64,000 nucleotides of DNA from Paractinoplanes tereljensis (lineage in GTDB: Bacteria; Actinomycetota; Actinomycetes; Mycobacteriales; Micromonosporaceae): positions 1 to 64,000 of the forward strand of contig NZ_BOMY01000006.1 of NCBI RefSeq assembly GCF_016862435.1, read 5' to 3'. The stretch's first letter is position 1. Each line of letters begins with the position of its first letter. The notes beneath the pieces are model-generated. The model worked only from the letters and a program-made list of their open reading frames with translations. It ran no database searches and had not been told where the DNA came from. Of the stretch, positions 8,014 through 16,481 are shown piece after piece. Made by a program: the position numbers and the translations under genes.

Positions 8014-9222
8014 TCACCGGGTCGTCGCCGCCGGCGGCACCCAGGACGGCCCGGTGACGGGCGTCGCCCGCAGGGTCCCGCCGGGGAGCGCCCGGGCCGC
8101 GGTGGCGCGCAGCGGGACGGACCGGGCGTAGGTGAGCGACCGCGGGTCCACGCCGGTCGCCGCGCCCACCGGGACCGCGAACGCGGACCGGGCCGCCGCC
8201 GCCTCGGCCGCGGCCCGCTGGGCGACGACCTGGGCCGCCGCGGCCGCGGTTCCACCGGCCGCGGCGAGCGCGAACCCGGCCGCCCGCTGGGCATCCCGCC
8301 CGGCCGCGGCGACGTCGGCGGCCGCGGCCCGGACCGCCCCGGCGGCGTCGGTGACCGCCGCACCGGCCGCGGTGAGCCCGAGCGCGGCGGCGAGCCGCCC
8401 CGGGTCGCCGTTCGCCCCGGTCGACGTGAAGCCGGAGGCGGAGCCGACGGCGACGGTGGCCGCGGCGAGTTCCGGGCCGACCGTGACCGGTGCCCCCTCG
8501 GGCAGGGTGAGCGGGTCGTCCATCCCGTCCATCAGCGAGCGCCAGGCCGCCGGGTTGGCCCCGATCCGGGCGGCGAGCTGGGCGGCGCTCTCCGAGTTGC
8601 GGGCCACCTCGATCCGGCGCACCGACGACGTCCCGGAGGTGCCCAGGCCGGCCGGTGCGCCGGCCGGCTGGGCCGGGTCGGTGCCGGCGTCCGCGTCGCG
8701 CTGGGCCGGTCCCTTGCGGGCCTGTTCGACCCGCTGGTCGATGCCCTGCAGGGTGATGGTGAGCTTGGCCCGCCCGGGGGTGCTGTCCGGCGGCAGGAAG
8801 TAGGTGATCTCCTCGCTGAGCTGGGTCACCACGCCGGAGAACCGCAGCGTGCCGAAGACGAACAGGACGGCCGGCGGGGCGGTCTTGGTGCGGCCGGTCG
8901 GCGCCTCGACGAACTGGCGTACCGGCTCGGTGACCGATCGGACGTCGACCGCGTTGGCGGCGTCGCCCATCTCGGTGGTGTCGAACTCCAGGTCGAAACT
9001 CAGCGACGACTTGCCGACCCCGGTGTGCTGCCGGTTCTCGCTGCCGGCCGTCTTGCCGCCGACGTCCAGGCTGCCGGTGTGCTGGATGCGCAGGCTGGCC
9101 GGGTTGAACGGGACGACGATCGGGTCGCCGTCGGTCTCCCGGGTCCCGTTCTCGCCGGCCTTGCCGCCGGGCGTGGTCTTGAGCCGGAACAGATGGGCCC
9201 GGCCGTCCGGGATATCGGTCAT
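8014..9222 (-). CDS. CIS LysM-type baseplate/tube-adaptor protein (Pvc7)
   Basis: 402 aa. ATG 9222 overlaps the stop of the second tube gene (ATGA), so I reject the longer in-frame extension to 9783. Residues 1-170 resemble the N-terminal domain of CIS Pvc7-type proteins (VPFNPASLRIQHTGSLDVGG, FDLEFDTTEMGDA, LRFSGVVTQLSEEITYFLP). A degenerate LysM-like segment follows near residue 215 (RRIEVARNSESAAQLAARIG). The last ~130 residues are almost pure Ala/Val/Arg/Gly, which is unusual. Such proteins connect the tube to the baseplate hub. Confidence 0.82.
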   Translation of the reverse strand: MTDIPDGRAHLFRLKTTPGGKAGENGTRETDGDPIVVPFNPASLRIQHTGSLDVGGKTAGSENRQHTGVGKSSLSFDLEFDTTEMGDAANAVDVRSVTEPVRQFVEAPTGRTKTAPPAVLFVFGTLRFSGVVTQLSEEITYFLPPDSTPGRAKLTITLQGIDQRVEQARKGPAQRDADAGTDPAQPAGAPAGLGTSGTSSVRRIEVARNSESAAQLAARIGANPAAWRSLMDGMDDPLTLPEGAPVTVGPELAAATVAVGSASGFTSTGANGDPGRLAAALGLTAAGAAVTDAAGAVRAAAADVAAAGRDAQRAAGFALAAAGGTAAAAAQVVAQRAAAEAAAARSAFAVPVGAATGVDPRSLTYARSVPLRATAARALPGGTLRATPVTGPSWVPPAATTR

Positions 9223-9707
9223 CTCCGCGTCCCTCCGGCCGGGTCGAGCCGCAGTCCCTCGTGGGCGATGTGCAGTTCCTCGACGGCGACCTCGCCGGTG
9301 CGTGCGTCGAGCGTCGGGCCGGAGATCTTCACCGGCAGGCCGCGCAGGAAGTGCCAGACCGCCATCGACTCCTCGCCGAACGGCGGCATCACGGTGATGA
9401 CGCCGTCGTAGCGCCGGACCGGCCGCACCCCGGCGATGGTGTCCCGGAACCAGTCCCACAGTTCGGTGCCGGCCCGGCCGTTGGCGGTCGGCGCGAACAT
9501 GCCGCGCTTGAGCACGATCGGCACCAGCTTCACCCGGCCGGGCAGGCGGGTGACCCGGTCGTTGACCCCGCCCTGGAGGATCTCGTGCAGGTCGGCGTCG
9601 AGGCTCAGCCCACTGCATTCGGCGAAGCCGCCGTCGCCGAGCCCGTCGCCGCCGGCGCTGGAGTTCAGCGCGACGTGGAAACTGAAGGCACGCAACAGTT
9701 CGGTCAT
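9219..9707 (-). CDS. CIS inner tube protein 2 (Hcp/gp19-like)
   Basis: 162 aa; member of the conserved phage tail tube family (gp19/TIGR02241). Landmarks are FHVALNSSAGGDGLGDGGFAEC with the CSGL segment, VTRLPGRVKLVPIVLKRGM, ELWDWFRDTIAG and the C-terminal EVAVEELHIAHEGLRL. It overlaps the sheath-2 stop and the LysM start. As the second tube paralogue next to the baseplate adaptor, it is likely the baseplate-proximal tube ring rather than the main tube. Confidence 0.9.
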   Translation of the reverse strand: MTELLRAFSFHVALNSSAGGDGLGDGGFAECSGLSLDADLHEILQGGVNDRVTRLPGRVKLVPIVLKRGMFAPTANGRAGTELWDWFRDTIAGVRPVRRYDGVITVMPPFGEESMAVWHFLRGLPVKISGPTLDARTGEVAVEELHIAHEGLRLDPAGGTRR

Positions 9708-11560
9708 CGGACCACCTCGGCGACGCTGACGCTGCCGTTCGCGGCCAGCGCGAACCGCAGCAGGATGTACTCGATCGGCTCACTCGGGTTCACCCCGACC
9801 TCGATGACCAGCCGGCCCTGTTCGACAGTGCGGGGCGGATTCAGCTCGTCGTCGCAGTGCACGAAGAACGCCTCCGCCTCGGACGTGCCGTTCAGCGCCC
9901 CGGCCCGGAACAGGTCCGCCAGCATCGACGTCACCTGCAGGCGCAGCGAGGTGCGCAGGGTGGTGGTGTTCGCGTCGAACAGCGCGGTCTCCAGCCGGCG
10001 CGCGACGGCCAGCCGCACCCAGGTCATCAGGCGGCGCACGCTCAGCTGCCGATAGGCCGGATCGGACGAGAGGGTACGGGCGCCGAGCAGCCGTACCCCG
10101 TCCCGTTCCGGCCGGAACGCGTTGATCCCGGCCCGGTGCAGGATGCCGTGCAGTTCGTCGGTCAGCACGTCGGCCACCCCGATGGCGTCGGCGGCCAGCT
10201 CGTTGGCCGGCCCGGTGGCCACCCCGGACCGCAGTTCCCGGGCGGCGATGATGCCGGCCGCGAACGACGACGGCGGCGCGGTCACCGTGGACCCGTCGGC
10301 CCGGATCATCCGCAGCCACGGGTGGTAGGCGGCGACCCGGTCGCTGTCGAAGGCCGCCCGCCAGGTGAGGATCTGGGTGCCGCGCAGGTGCGGTGGCACG
10401 TCGAGCAGGGCGATGGCCGGCCGGTCCGGACCGACCCGGGCGACCAGCCCGCGCTGCCGGGCGAGGATCTCGGCGTCGTCGTCCAGGACACCCGGCCGGG
10501 CCGGTGGCGGCGGGTCGGGCAGCGCGGGGTCGGCCGGCGTGCACGGCGCGAACCGGGGCCGGAACCGGTGCTCCGGCCGGGACGCCTCGGCCGGCGGTGC
10601 GGGGACCGGGGCCGGCGCGTGCAGCAGGTCGGGCACCACGAGCAGGCCGAGTTCGTCGGCCACCGGTTCCAGCGCGTCGATCCCGCGCCGCACCTTGGGT
10701 GGCCGGTCCGGGTCCGGTTCGGGCAGCGGATATCCGTCCGCGGTCACGACGTCGAAGAAGGAACCGCCGGTGATCTGCTCGTACCGGTCGCGGCCCGGAT
10801 GCTCGACCGCGGTCAGCGCGGCCGGCAGGTCCGGAGTGGCCGGTTCGATCCGGGCGGTCCAGTCCCCGGTCGGCCGCACCACCAGGGACCGCTCGGTCAG
10901 CACGCCGGCCATCCAGCGCGGATGCTCCGGGCTGAGACCGAGATTGTCGTGCTGCTCGACCGGCGGCCCGTCCGGCGCGCTCGACGAGACGGTGACCGAA
11001 GCGGTGACGACCTCCGCGGTGACGGCCCCGTCCGGCATCGGCCCGGGGCCGCCGGCGGTGACCCAGCGCAGGACCGGGCCGATCCGCAGCAGCGAGCCGG
11101 CCGGAACCCGCGACGTGAGTACGCCCTCGGTGACCGCGAACCGCTCGGTCACCACCAGCTCGACCCGCACGGTGAGGGCGTTGCCCCAGGCGCCCTCGTC
11201 GCGGGCGGCGAGCCGGACCGGCCCGCCGCCGGACGTGAGCGCCGGGCCGAATCGCAGCACGGTGACCGCGGAGTCGTCGGCCGCCCGCGGGGCGACCCGG
11301 ACGATCCAGGCCCGCGCGCCGCCCTGCCGGAAGAACGTCGCCACCGCGTCGGCGAGCCGCCCCGGGTAGCCCGGTTCCTGCGCCCCGAACCGCCGGACGT
11401 ACTCGGCCCAGGTCTGCACCGCCACCGGCTCGTCCACCGGGCCGCGCGGGGCGATCCCGACCAGGCCGGCGACGTCGAGCCGGATCGGCTGGCCGGGCGG
11501 CGGCCCCGAGGCGACCGGCGCCGGATAGACGCCGGGCGCACCGAGCTGGACGACGGTCAT
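9704..11560 (-). CDS. CIS tail sheath protein 2
   Basis: 618 aa. The N-terminus (MTVVQLGAPGVYPAPVASGP, GLVGIAPRGPVDEPVAV) and C-terminus (YRQLSVRRLMTWVRLAVARR, FDANTTTLRTSLRLQVTSML, RLVIEVGVNPSEPIEYILLRF) match phage tail sheath/FI proteins. The conserved contractile core is at the C-terminal end, with a large variable surface insertion in the middle. It is paralogous to 12034-13929. In Pvc/Afp systems additional sheath paralogues sit near the baseplate or alternate along the sheath; which applies here cannot be read from sequence. Confidence 0.9.
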   Translation of the reverse strand: MTVVQLGAPGVYPAPVASGPPPGQPIRLDVAGLVGIAPRGPVDEPVAVQTWAEYVRRFGAQEPGYPGRLADAVATFFRQGGARAWIVRVAPRAADDSAVTVLRFGPALTSGGGPVRLAARDEGAWGNALTVRVELVVTERFAVTEGVLTSRVPAGSLLRIGPVLRWVTAGGPGPMPDGAVTAEVVTASVTVSSSAPDGPPVEQHDNLGLSPEHPRWMAGVLTERSLVVRPTGDWTARIEPATPDLPAALTAVEHPGRDRYEQITGGSFFDVVTADGYPLPEPDPDRPPKVRRGIDALEPVADELGLLVVPDLLHAPAPVPAPPAEASRPEHRFRPRFAPCTPADPALPDPPPPARPGVLDDDAEILARQRGLVARVGPDRPAIALLDVPPHLRGTQILTWRAAFDSDRVAAYHPWLRMIRADGSTVTAPPSSFAAGIIAARELRSGVATGPANELAADAIGVADVLTDELHGILHRAGINAFRPERDGVRLLGARTLSSDPAYRQLSVRRLMTWVRLAVARRLETALFDANTTTLRTSLRLQVTSMLADLFRAGALNGTSEAEAFFVHCDDELNPPRTVEQGRLVIEVGVNPSEPIEYILLRFALAANGSVSVAEVVR

Positions 11561-11564
11561 CGGC

Positions 11565-12020
11565 CTACAGGCTCTCGAAGTCGACGCGCTCGGCCACCAG
11601 GTGCAGTTCCTCCATCGCCACCTCGCCGCCGCCCTTGCCGGCCAGGGTCGGGCCCACCCACTTCTTGGGCTGGGCGAACTTCAGCGTCCACGCGCAGACC
11701 GGGGCGCCGGCCTCGTCGTGCAGGATCACCTGGACCGTACGGGGATCGAAGCGCCCCTCCCGGGTCGCCTGCAACCACTCGAACAGCCGCAGGTCGCCGA
11801 TCACCCCGCGCTTGAGCGTCACGTCGTCGGTGGAGTTGGTGTTGGCCACCTTCCGGACGTGGTTCTCCTTGTCGTTGCCGTTGCGGTACTCGGCGTACTT
11901 CACCTCGTTGCCCAGCCCGCTGACGTCGGAGAAGCCGCCGGCGATGGTCTCCTCCCCACCGGCCTGGCCGAGTTTCACCATGAACTTGAAGGCGCTGTAC
12001 GGGTTGTCCCTGGTAGCCAT
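11565..12020 (-). CDS. CIS inner tube protein 1 (Hcp/gp19-like)
   Basis: 151 aa, starting MATRDNPYSAFKFMVKLGQA. It has the tube-family order: FSDVSGLGNEVKYAEYRNGN, LKRGVIGDLRLFEWLQA, then AWTLKFAQPKKWVGP and the closing EVAMEELHLVAERVDFESL. The length is typical. It lies between two sheath genes with gaps of 13 and 4 bp, and is probably the main tube subunit because it directly follows the longer sheath gene, as in pvc1-pvc2 pairs. Confidence 0.92.
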   Translation of the reverse strand: MATRDNPYSAFKFMVKLGQAGGEETIAGGFSDVSGLGNEVKYAEYRNGNDKENHVRKVANTNSTDDVTLKRGVIGDLRLFEWLQATREGRFDPRTVQVILHDEAGAPVCAWTLKFAQPKKWVGPTLAGKGGGEVAMEELHLVAERVDFESL

Positions 12021-12033
12021 GTGTCGTCCCTCC

Positions 12034-13929
12034 TCAGCTGCGCTGCGCGTCCGCGGTCCACTGACCGATCCGGAAGATCACGAACTCGGCGGGGTAGGTC
12101 GGCGCCACCCCGACCAGGCAGATCAGCCGGCCGTTGTCGAGGTCGTTCTGGCTCATCGTGGACCGGTCGCAGCGCACGAAGTACGCCTCCTCCGGCCGGC
12201 TGCCCAGCAGCGCCCCGTCCCGCCACTGGATGAACAGGAAGTCCTCCACCGTGCGCCGGATCGACGTCCACAGCCGCTCGTTGTTGGGCTCGAACACGGC
12301 CCACTGGGTGGCCTTCTCGATCGAGTGCTCGAGGTAGATGAACAGCCGCCGGACGTTCACGTACTTCCACTCCGGGTCGGAGCTGAGCGTCCGCGCGCCC
12401 CAGACCCGGTTGCCACGGCCGGGGAAGAACCGCAGCGCGTTGATGCCCTCCGGGTTGAGAGTGGACTGCCGGTCGAAGGTCACGTTGGTCTCGATCCGCC
12501 GGATCCCGCGGATCACCTCGTTGGCCGGCGCCTTGTAGACCCCGCGCTCGATGTCGCTGCGCGCGTAGATCCCGGTGACGAACCCCGACGGGGGCAGGCG
12601 CAGGACCGGCGGCGGCGACCCGGCATCCGGTACGACGGTGGGGTCGATGATCTCGACCCACGGGTAGTAGAGGGCCGCGTGTCTCGAGTCGAACTTGGCC
12701 CGGAACTGCCGCACGTCGGAGATCGAGCTGTCCCTGGGCGGATCCACCACCGCGATCCGGTAGCGCTGCCGCTCGGCGTGCTCGATCAGCAGACCGACGG
12801 CGGTCATGTCGGTGCCGAACCGCACCGAGTCCGGCATCGCCACGATCGCCACGTCGTCGACGTCGGTGAGCGCGTTCAGGCCGGTGGCGCCCTTGCGGGG
12901 ATCGTCCGGGTCGGCCTGTTCACCGGCGAAGTCACCGACGGCGAGGTCCGCGCCGTCGTTGCCGCCCTCGGACAGGAAGCCCTGGCTGTCCCCGTCGAGC
13001 AGATCGGCCAGCAGGGTGGCGGCGGCCGCGATCGGGCCGGGCGCGTCCGCGTCGTCCTCGTCCGGGTCGGGGATCGGCAGGCGCAGCCACACCAGGGCCA
13101 GGTCGTCGGCGGCGTCCTTGAGCCCGAGCGCCCGGGTGATCGCCCGCGGATGGTCCGGGTGGACCGCCAGTTCGGTGTAGACGTCGGACCGGCCGGCCCA
13201 GGTGACCACGACCTGCAGCTGCAGCAGGTACGCCTTGGTGTCCGCGCCGATGTCCGCCACCCCGTCGTCGTCGGTCAGTCGCAGGTCGTCGCCGACCCGC
13301 TGGACCAGCCGGATGTCGTCCGGGTCGGGCGCCCCGGTCGGGACCGCGTCCTCGTCCGACACCTGCACCAGGTCGAACGGCCGTACCGTGCTGAGCCGGA
13401 CGAACGCGCCGTCGGCATCTCGGACGACGACGTCACGGCCCCGCCGTACCGTCACCTCGACCTTGATGTCCCGCCCGGCCGAGCCGGGCCAGCGGGCCTG
13501 CCAGGCCGGGCGCGGCGGGGGTTCGGCCCCCGGCCCGGCGTCCGGTTCCGGCCCGACCGGCCGCCGCGCGAAGCAGGCGTCGAAATCCTCGTCGTCGATC
13601 ACCCCGCCGTCGCCGCGCGGGAAGTTGAACACCCGCGACACGTACAGCCGGCGGCCGCCGTTGGCGAAGAACGCGCGCGCCGCGAAGGCCAGGTAGTTGG
13701 TGTCGTCCTTGACCGGGCCGAGGCCCCCGAAGGCGCGCTCGAACTCGCCGTAGCTGGTGATCAGGGGCGGCGGCTGGACGACGTACTCGTCGGCGTTGAA
13801 CCGATAGGAGATCGGCCCGTACCGGGCCAGGCCGGCCATGCCCAGCGTGCTGGTGGCCACGCCTTCGATGGACCTCGCCCGGAAGCTGGTCTCCTCCACA
13901 TAGACGGCTGGGGTCAGATACTCGGGCAC
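12034..13929 (-). CDS. CIS tail sheath protein 1
   Basis: 631 aa, starting MPEYLTPAVYVEETSFRARS, the canonical sheath N-terminus, followed by STLGMAGLARYGPI. The C-terminal contractile domain is complete: INALRFFPGRGNRVWGARTL, EWKYVNVRRLFIYLEHSIE, FEPNNERLWTSIRRTVEDFL and ICLVGVAPTYPAEFVIFRIG. The middle third is an Asp-rich variable domain that would face outward. Sheath contraction drives the tube through the target envelope. First sheath gene of the operon, closely followed by its tube partner. Confidence 0.94.
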   Translation of the reverse strand: MPEYLTPAVYVEETSFRARSIEGVATSTLGMAGLARYGPISYRFNADEYVVQPPPLITSYGEFERAFGGLGPVKDDTNYLAFAARAFFANGGRRLYVSRVFNFPRGDGGVIDDEDFDACFARRPVGPEPDAGPGAEPPPRPAWQARWPGSAGRDIKVEVTVRRGRDVVVRDADGAFVRLSTVRPFDLVQVSDEDAVPTGAPDPDDIRLVQRVGDDLRLTDDDGVADIGADTKAYLLQLQVVVTWAGRSDVYTELAVHPDHPRAITRALGLKDAADDLALVWLRLPIPDPDEDDADAPGPIAAAATLLADLLDGDSQGFLSEGGNDGADLAVGDFAGEQADPDDPRKGATGLNALTDVDDVAIVAMPDSVRFGTDMTAVGLLIEHAERQRYRIAVVDPPRDSSISDVRQFRAKFDSRHAALYYPWVEIIDPTVVPDAGSPPPVLRLPPSGFVTGIYARSDIERGVYKAPANEVIRGIRRIETNVTFDRQSTLNPEGINALRFFPGRGNRVWGARTLSSDPEWKYVNVRRLFIYLEHSIEKATQWAVFEPNNERLWTSIRRTVEDFLFIQWRDGALLGSRPEEAYFVRCDRSTMSQNDLDNGRLICLVGVAPTYPAEFVIFRIGQWTADAQRS

Positions 13930-13945
13930 GCTCGGCCTCCTCGGC

Positions 13946-14761
13946 TCACTGCGGGTCGAATTCCAGGGTGTTGATCTCGGGTGCCGGCCGGCCCACGGCC
14001 AGCCGGACGCGGTGCACGGTCTGCCCGGCCACGAACGTGGCCGGCGGCCGGATCCCGCGCAGGAGCGGGTTGTCGAGCTCGGCGTTGGCCGCCGGGTTCG
14101 AGGAGCGGGCCACCTTCTCCAGCGGCAGGCTGTCGAACCGGTGCGCGGCCTCGGCCACCGGCCCGATCGCCGGGTCGGCCAGCACGACCAGATCGAGGTC
14201 GAGCCGGCCGACCGCGATCCGCCGTGGGCCGGCCACCACGAGCAGGAACTCGCCCCGCTCGTCGGCGGACGCGTGCACGTCCGGCTGCCCGGCCTCGCTC
14301 GCCACGATCCGCGCCCACGGCACCGGCCGGCCGGCCCGGACGATCCGGCCCCGGGCGGCCGTCGCGGCCGGCGGGATCGGCGCCGCCACCCCAGGCATCA
14401 GCCAGGGCCGGAACACCCGGCTGAACACCGGCAGGTCGGTGCCGGTGCGTTCGAGGTCGGTGATCTCCTTCAGGGTCCACAGCGGAATCTCGAAGCGGCG
14501 CGGCGCGAACCGGCGGCGGCGGTCCCAGAGCCGGATCCGGACCGGCGAGACGACCTGCGGGCCGTACCGCAGCCGGAACCGGCCGCCCAGGCTCGGTTCG
14601 AGCGGCAGGCCCGGCGGCACCGGTTCGTACGGATCGAGCGGCCTCCGGCCGTAGTCCTTCTCGCGCTCGACGATCAGCTCGGCCGACCCGATCCGCCGGC
14701 CGGTGAGCGTGTCGAACGGCTCCACGCCCAGCGCGAGGCGGTGCAGGATGGTGACGTTCAT
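13946..14761 (-). CDS. CIS-operon protein with carboxypeptidase-regulatory-like domain
   Basis: 271 aa. ATG 14761 overlaps the stop of the DUF4255 gene (ATGA), so the longer in-frame reading to 14944 is rejected. The first ~130 residues (MNVTILHRLALGVEPFDTLT onward) give a beta-rich module. Residues ~145-190 (RGRIVRAGRPVPWARIVAS, ADERGEFLLVV) look like a CarboxypepD_reg/Ig-like beta-sandwich. No catalytic residues are visible. Its place between the cap protein and first sheath suggests a terminator or sheath-end structural part; this is inference from order only. Confidence 0.62.
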   Translation of the reverse strand: MNVTILHRLALGVEPFDTLTGRRIGSAELIVEREKDYGRRPLDPYEPVPPGLPLEPSLGGRFRLRYGPQVVSPVRIRLWDRRRRFAPRRFEIPLWTLKEITDLERTGTDLPVFSRVFRPWLMPGVAAPIPPAATAARGRIVRAGRPVPWARIVASEAGQPDVHASADERGEFLLVVAGPRRIAVGRLDLDLVVLADPAIGPVAEAAHRFDSLPLEKVARSSNPAANAELDNPLLRGIRPPATFVAGQTVHRVRLAVGRPAPEINTLEFDPQ

Positions 14762-15351
14762 AGTCCGGCACCCACGCTGCTGACCGGTCCGGCGATGGGC
14801 TGCCGGGCCCCCGAGATCATGATCACCCGGGCCACGTACGGCAGGCACAGCCGGTATTTCGTGATGAGCGCCTGGAACGCCTCGGACATGGTGTCGAGGC
14901 TGAGATTGTCGGTGACGATCTGCACGGCCTCGCCCGGCGTCCACTCACCGTCGGTGTGCAGCATCGGCCCGGTCAGGATCGGTTCGCTCTCCAGCAGCCG
15001 GGCGGTCAGCCCCAGCCAGGCCAGCTCGAACTCGACGTTGTTGTCGAACGCGAACACCAGGATGTGCATCCGCAGCGGCAGATGCGGTACGCCGTCGGCC
15101 GTGCTCACCGCCGACCAGCCCGGCCGGGTCTCGCCGTCCACCGACACCCGGTAGCAGTACAGCGCGACCGCCGGGATCTGGATGTTGGCGTTCGGCGTGC
15201 CCACCTTGTCGAGGTCGTCGCTGGTGACCAGTTGGACGGCCGGCCGGCGCTGGCCGCCGGGCAGCACCTCACCGATCCGCCGGTCGAGCAGCTCGACGAG
15301 GCTGCGCGCGACGGAGGCGAGAGCTTGGTAACCGGCCATGCCCGGAAGCAT
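14758..15351 (-). CDS. CIS cap/terminator protein, DUF4255 (Pvc16 N-terminal family)
   Basis: 197 aa from ATG 15351, or 193 aa from ATG 15339 (MAGYQALASVARSLVELLDR), which is equally plausible. Family features are the opening helix with LVELLDRRIGE, the mid-protein strands ALYCYRVSVDGETRPG, LPLRMHILVFAFDNN and the C-terminal LSLDTMSEAFQALITKYRLC. DUF4255 corresponds to the N-terminal domain of Pvc16, which caps the distal end of tube and sheath. First gene of the minus-strand operon, so its promoter must lie in 15352-15463. Confidence 0.88.
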   Translation of the reverse strand: MLPGMAGYQALASVARSLVELLDRRIGEVLPGGQRRPAVQLVTSDDLDKVGTPNANIQIPAVALYCYRVSVDGETRPGWSAVSTADGVPHLPLRMHILVFAFDNNVEFELAWLGLTARLLESEPILTGPMLHTDGEWTPGEAVQIVTDNLSLDTMSEAFQALITKYRLCLPYVARVIMISGARQPIAGPVSSVGAGL

Positions 15352-15463
15352 CCGGCCGCGCCGTCACCGGCTCGTCGCCGCTGATCGCCCCGGCGACGCG
15401 CCCGCGACGCGCCGGTGACATCGGCTGCGCAGACTGCGCCTCAACCACGCATCGGGAGGATCG
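15352..15463. promoter_or_regulatory. divergent promoter region of the CIS operon, with an inverted repeat
   Basis: This 112-bp gap separates the CIS operon (minus) from the coiled-coil gene (plus), so both promoters must lie here. A perfect 9-bp inverted repeat, GTCACCGGC at 15363-15371 and GCCGGTGAC at 15411-15419, flanks a GC-rich centre containing several GGCGAC/CGCGAC copies. It may be an operator shared by both sides or a stem in a leader. No clear -10/-35 boxes are visible to me. Confidence 0.5.
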
Positions 15464-16441
15464 ATGAGGAACTCCGTCTACGAGCAGGAACCCGAGAGTC
15501 GCCCGCGGCCGACGAAGCCCGGTCCCTCCGACGGCGGGAACGGATCGGACCACCACGGTCACGATGACTATCCCGACGAGCCCGGCTGGGGGCGCCGCCG
15601 CCGGGACCGCGACCTGACCGCGCTGGACAAGTTGCGCTGCGAGTTCGAGGGCGACAAGAAGAAGTCCGACTACTACACGAGCATCGAGAAGGCGCTTACC
15701 GACCGCAAGACGCAGTTCGACACCTCGGTCATCGCGTACGAGAAGGCCCGCGGCGCCGCCGAACCGGCCCTGAAGACCGCCCGCAACACGATCGAGGACC
15801 TGCTCAAGAAGCTGCGCTGCATCAGCGGCTGCGACCGCGAGTTGCTCGACGAGGCCTGGAACGAGGTCCTGGTCCGGGTGGAGAAGTGCACGACGGAGAC
15901 CGGCGGCCCGTGCCTGGACGACGACTGCGAGTTCGACGACGACGTCTGCGACAAGGACCTCAGCGAGCTGCGTGCCCGCAAGGCCGCCTACGACGCCCGG
16001 GTCGCCGCGGCCGAGGCGAAGTTCGACGACCTGGTGAAGGAGCCGGCCGCGCTGACCGCCCGGATCACCGCGCTGCAGGCCGAGGTCGCCGCGGTCGGCA
16101 AGGAGCTGACCGCCGATCCACCGGTGGACCCGGAGCTGACCTACATCAAGGCCCTGGTCGCCGAATACCACGCCGAGCGCGACCAGATCTGGGCCGGCTA
16201 CGCCTACCCGAACGCCTACGAGGACTGCCTGCGCACCTGCCTGCGCTGCTCGATCCGGGGCCGGCGGGCCCTCACCGAGATCATCGGCGAGATAGCCATC
16301 CAGGAATGCAAGGCGGCCAAGCGCCTGGCCCGTTGCACCGCGCTGAAGGCCGACCTGGCCGGCGAGACCAAGAAGGAGGCCGACGAACTCCGCGAACGCA
16401 AGGAGCGCCACCGGAAGCCGGCGACCACGTCCACGGACTGA
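15464..16441 (+). CDS. Cys-rich coiled-coil protein divergent from the CIS operon
   Basis: 325 aa, ATG 15464 after a strong GGGAGG. The N-terminus (~50 residues) is disordered, with His/Asp/Gly/Pro and an RRRRDRD stretch. The rest is charged helix with heptad-like character. Cysteines cluster in the middle and near the C-terminus: CISGCDREL, CTTETGGPCLDDDCEFDDDVC, CLRTCLRCSIRG, then two more. The pairs suggest disulfides or metal binding. No signal peptide or membrane segment is visible. I cannot name the family. Sharing a promoter region with the CIS operon suggests a role in assembly, cargo or regulation, which is inference. Confidence 0.7.
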   Translation: MRNSVYEQEPESRPRPTKPGPSDGGNGSDHHGHDDYPDEPGWGRRRRDRDLTALDKLRCEFEGDKKKSDYYTSIEKALTDRKTQFDTSVIAYEKARGAAEPALKTARNTIEDLLKKLRCISGCDRELLDEAWNEVLVRVEKCTTETGGPCLDDDCEFDDDVCDKDLSELRARKAAYDARVAAAEAKFDDLVKEPAALTARITALQAEVAAVGKELTADPPVDPELTYIKALVAEYHAERDQIWAGYAYPNAYEDCLRTCLRCSIRGRRALTEIIGEIAIQECKAAKRLARCTALKADLAGETKKEADELRERKERHRKPATTSTD

Positions 16442-16481
16442 GACGCCCGGCAGCGCCGTCATCATCTGGGATCATGCGGAG

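Noticed and set aside
7817..8017. 66-codon minus-strand frame in the CIS gap
   Set aside because: Arg/Ala-rich shadow; the overlapping 58-codon frame 7813-7989 has better composition and operon-style overlaps.
13914..14944. longer start for the carboxypeptidase-regulatory-like protein
   Set aside because: The extension is antisense-like, Arg-rich and overlaps DUF4255; ATG 14761 fits the ATGA overlap.
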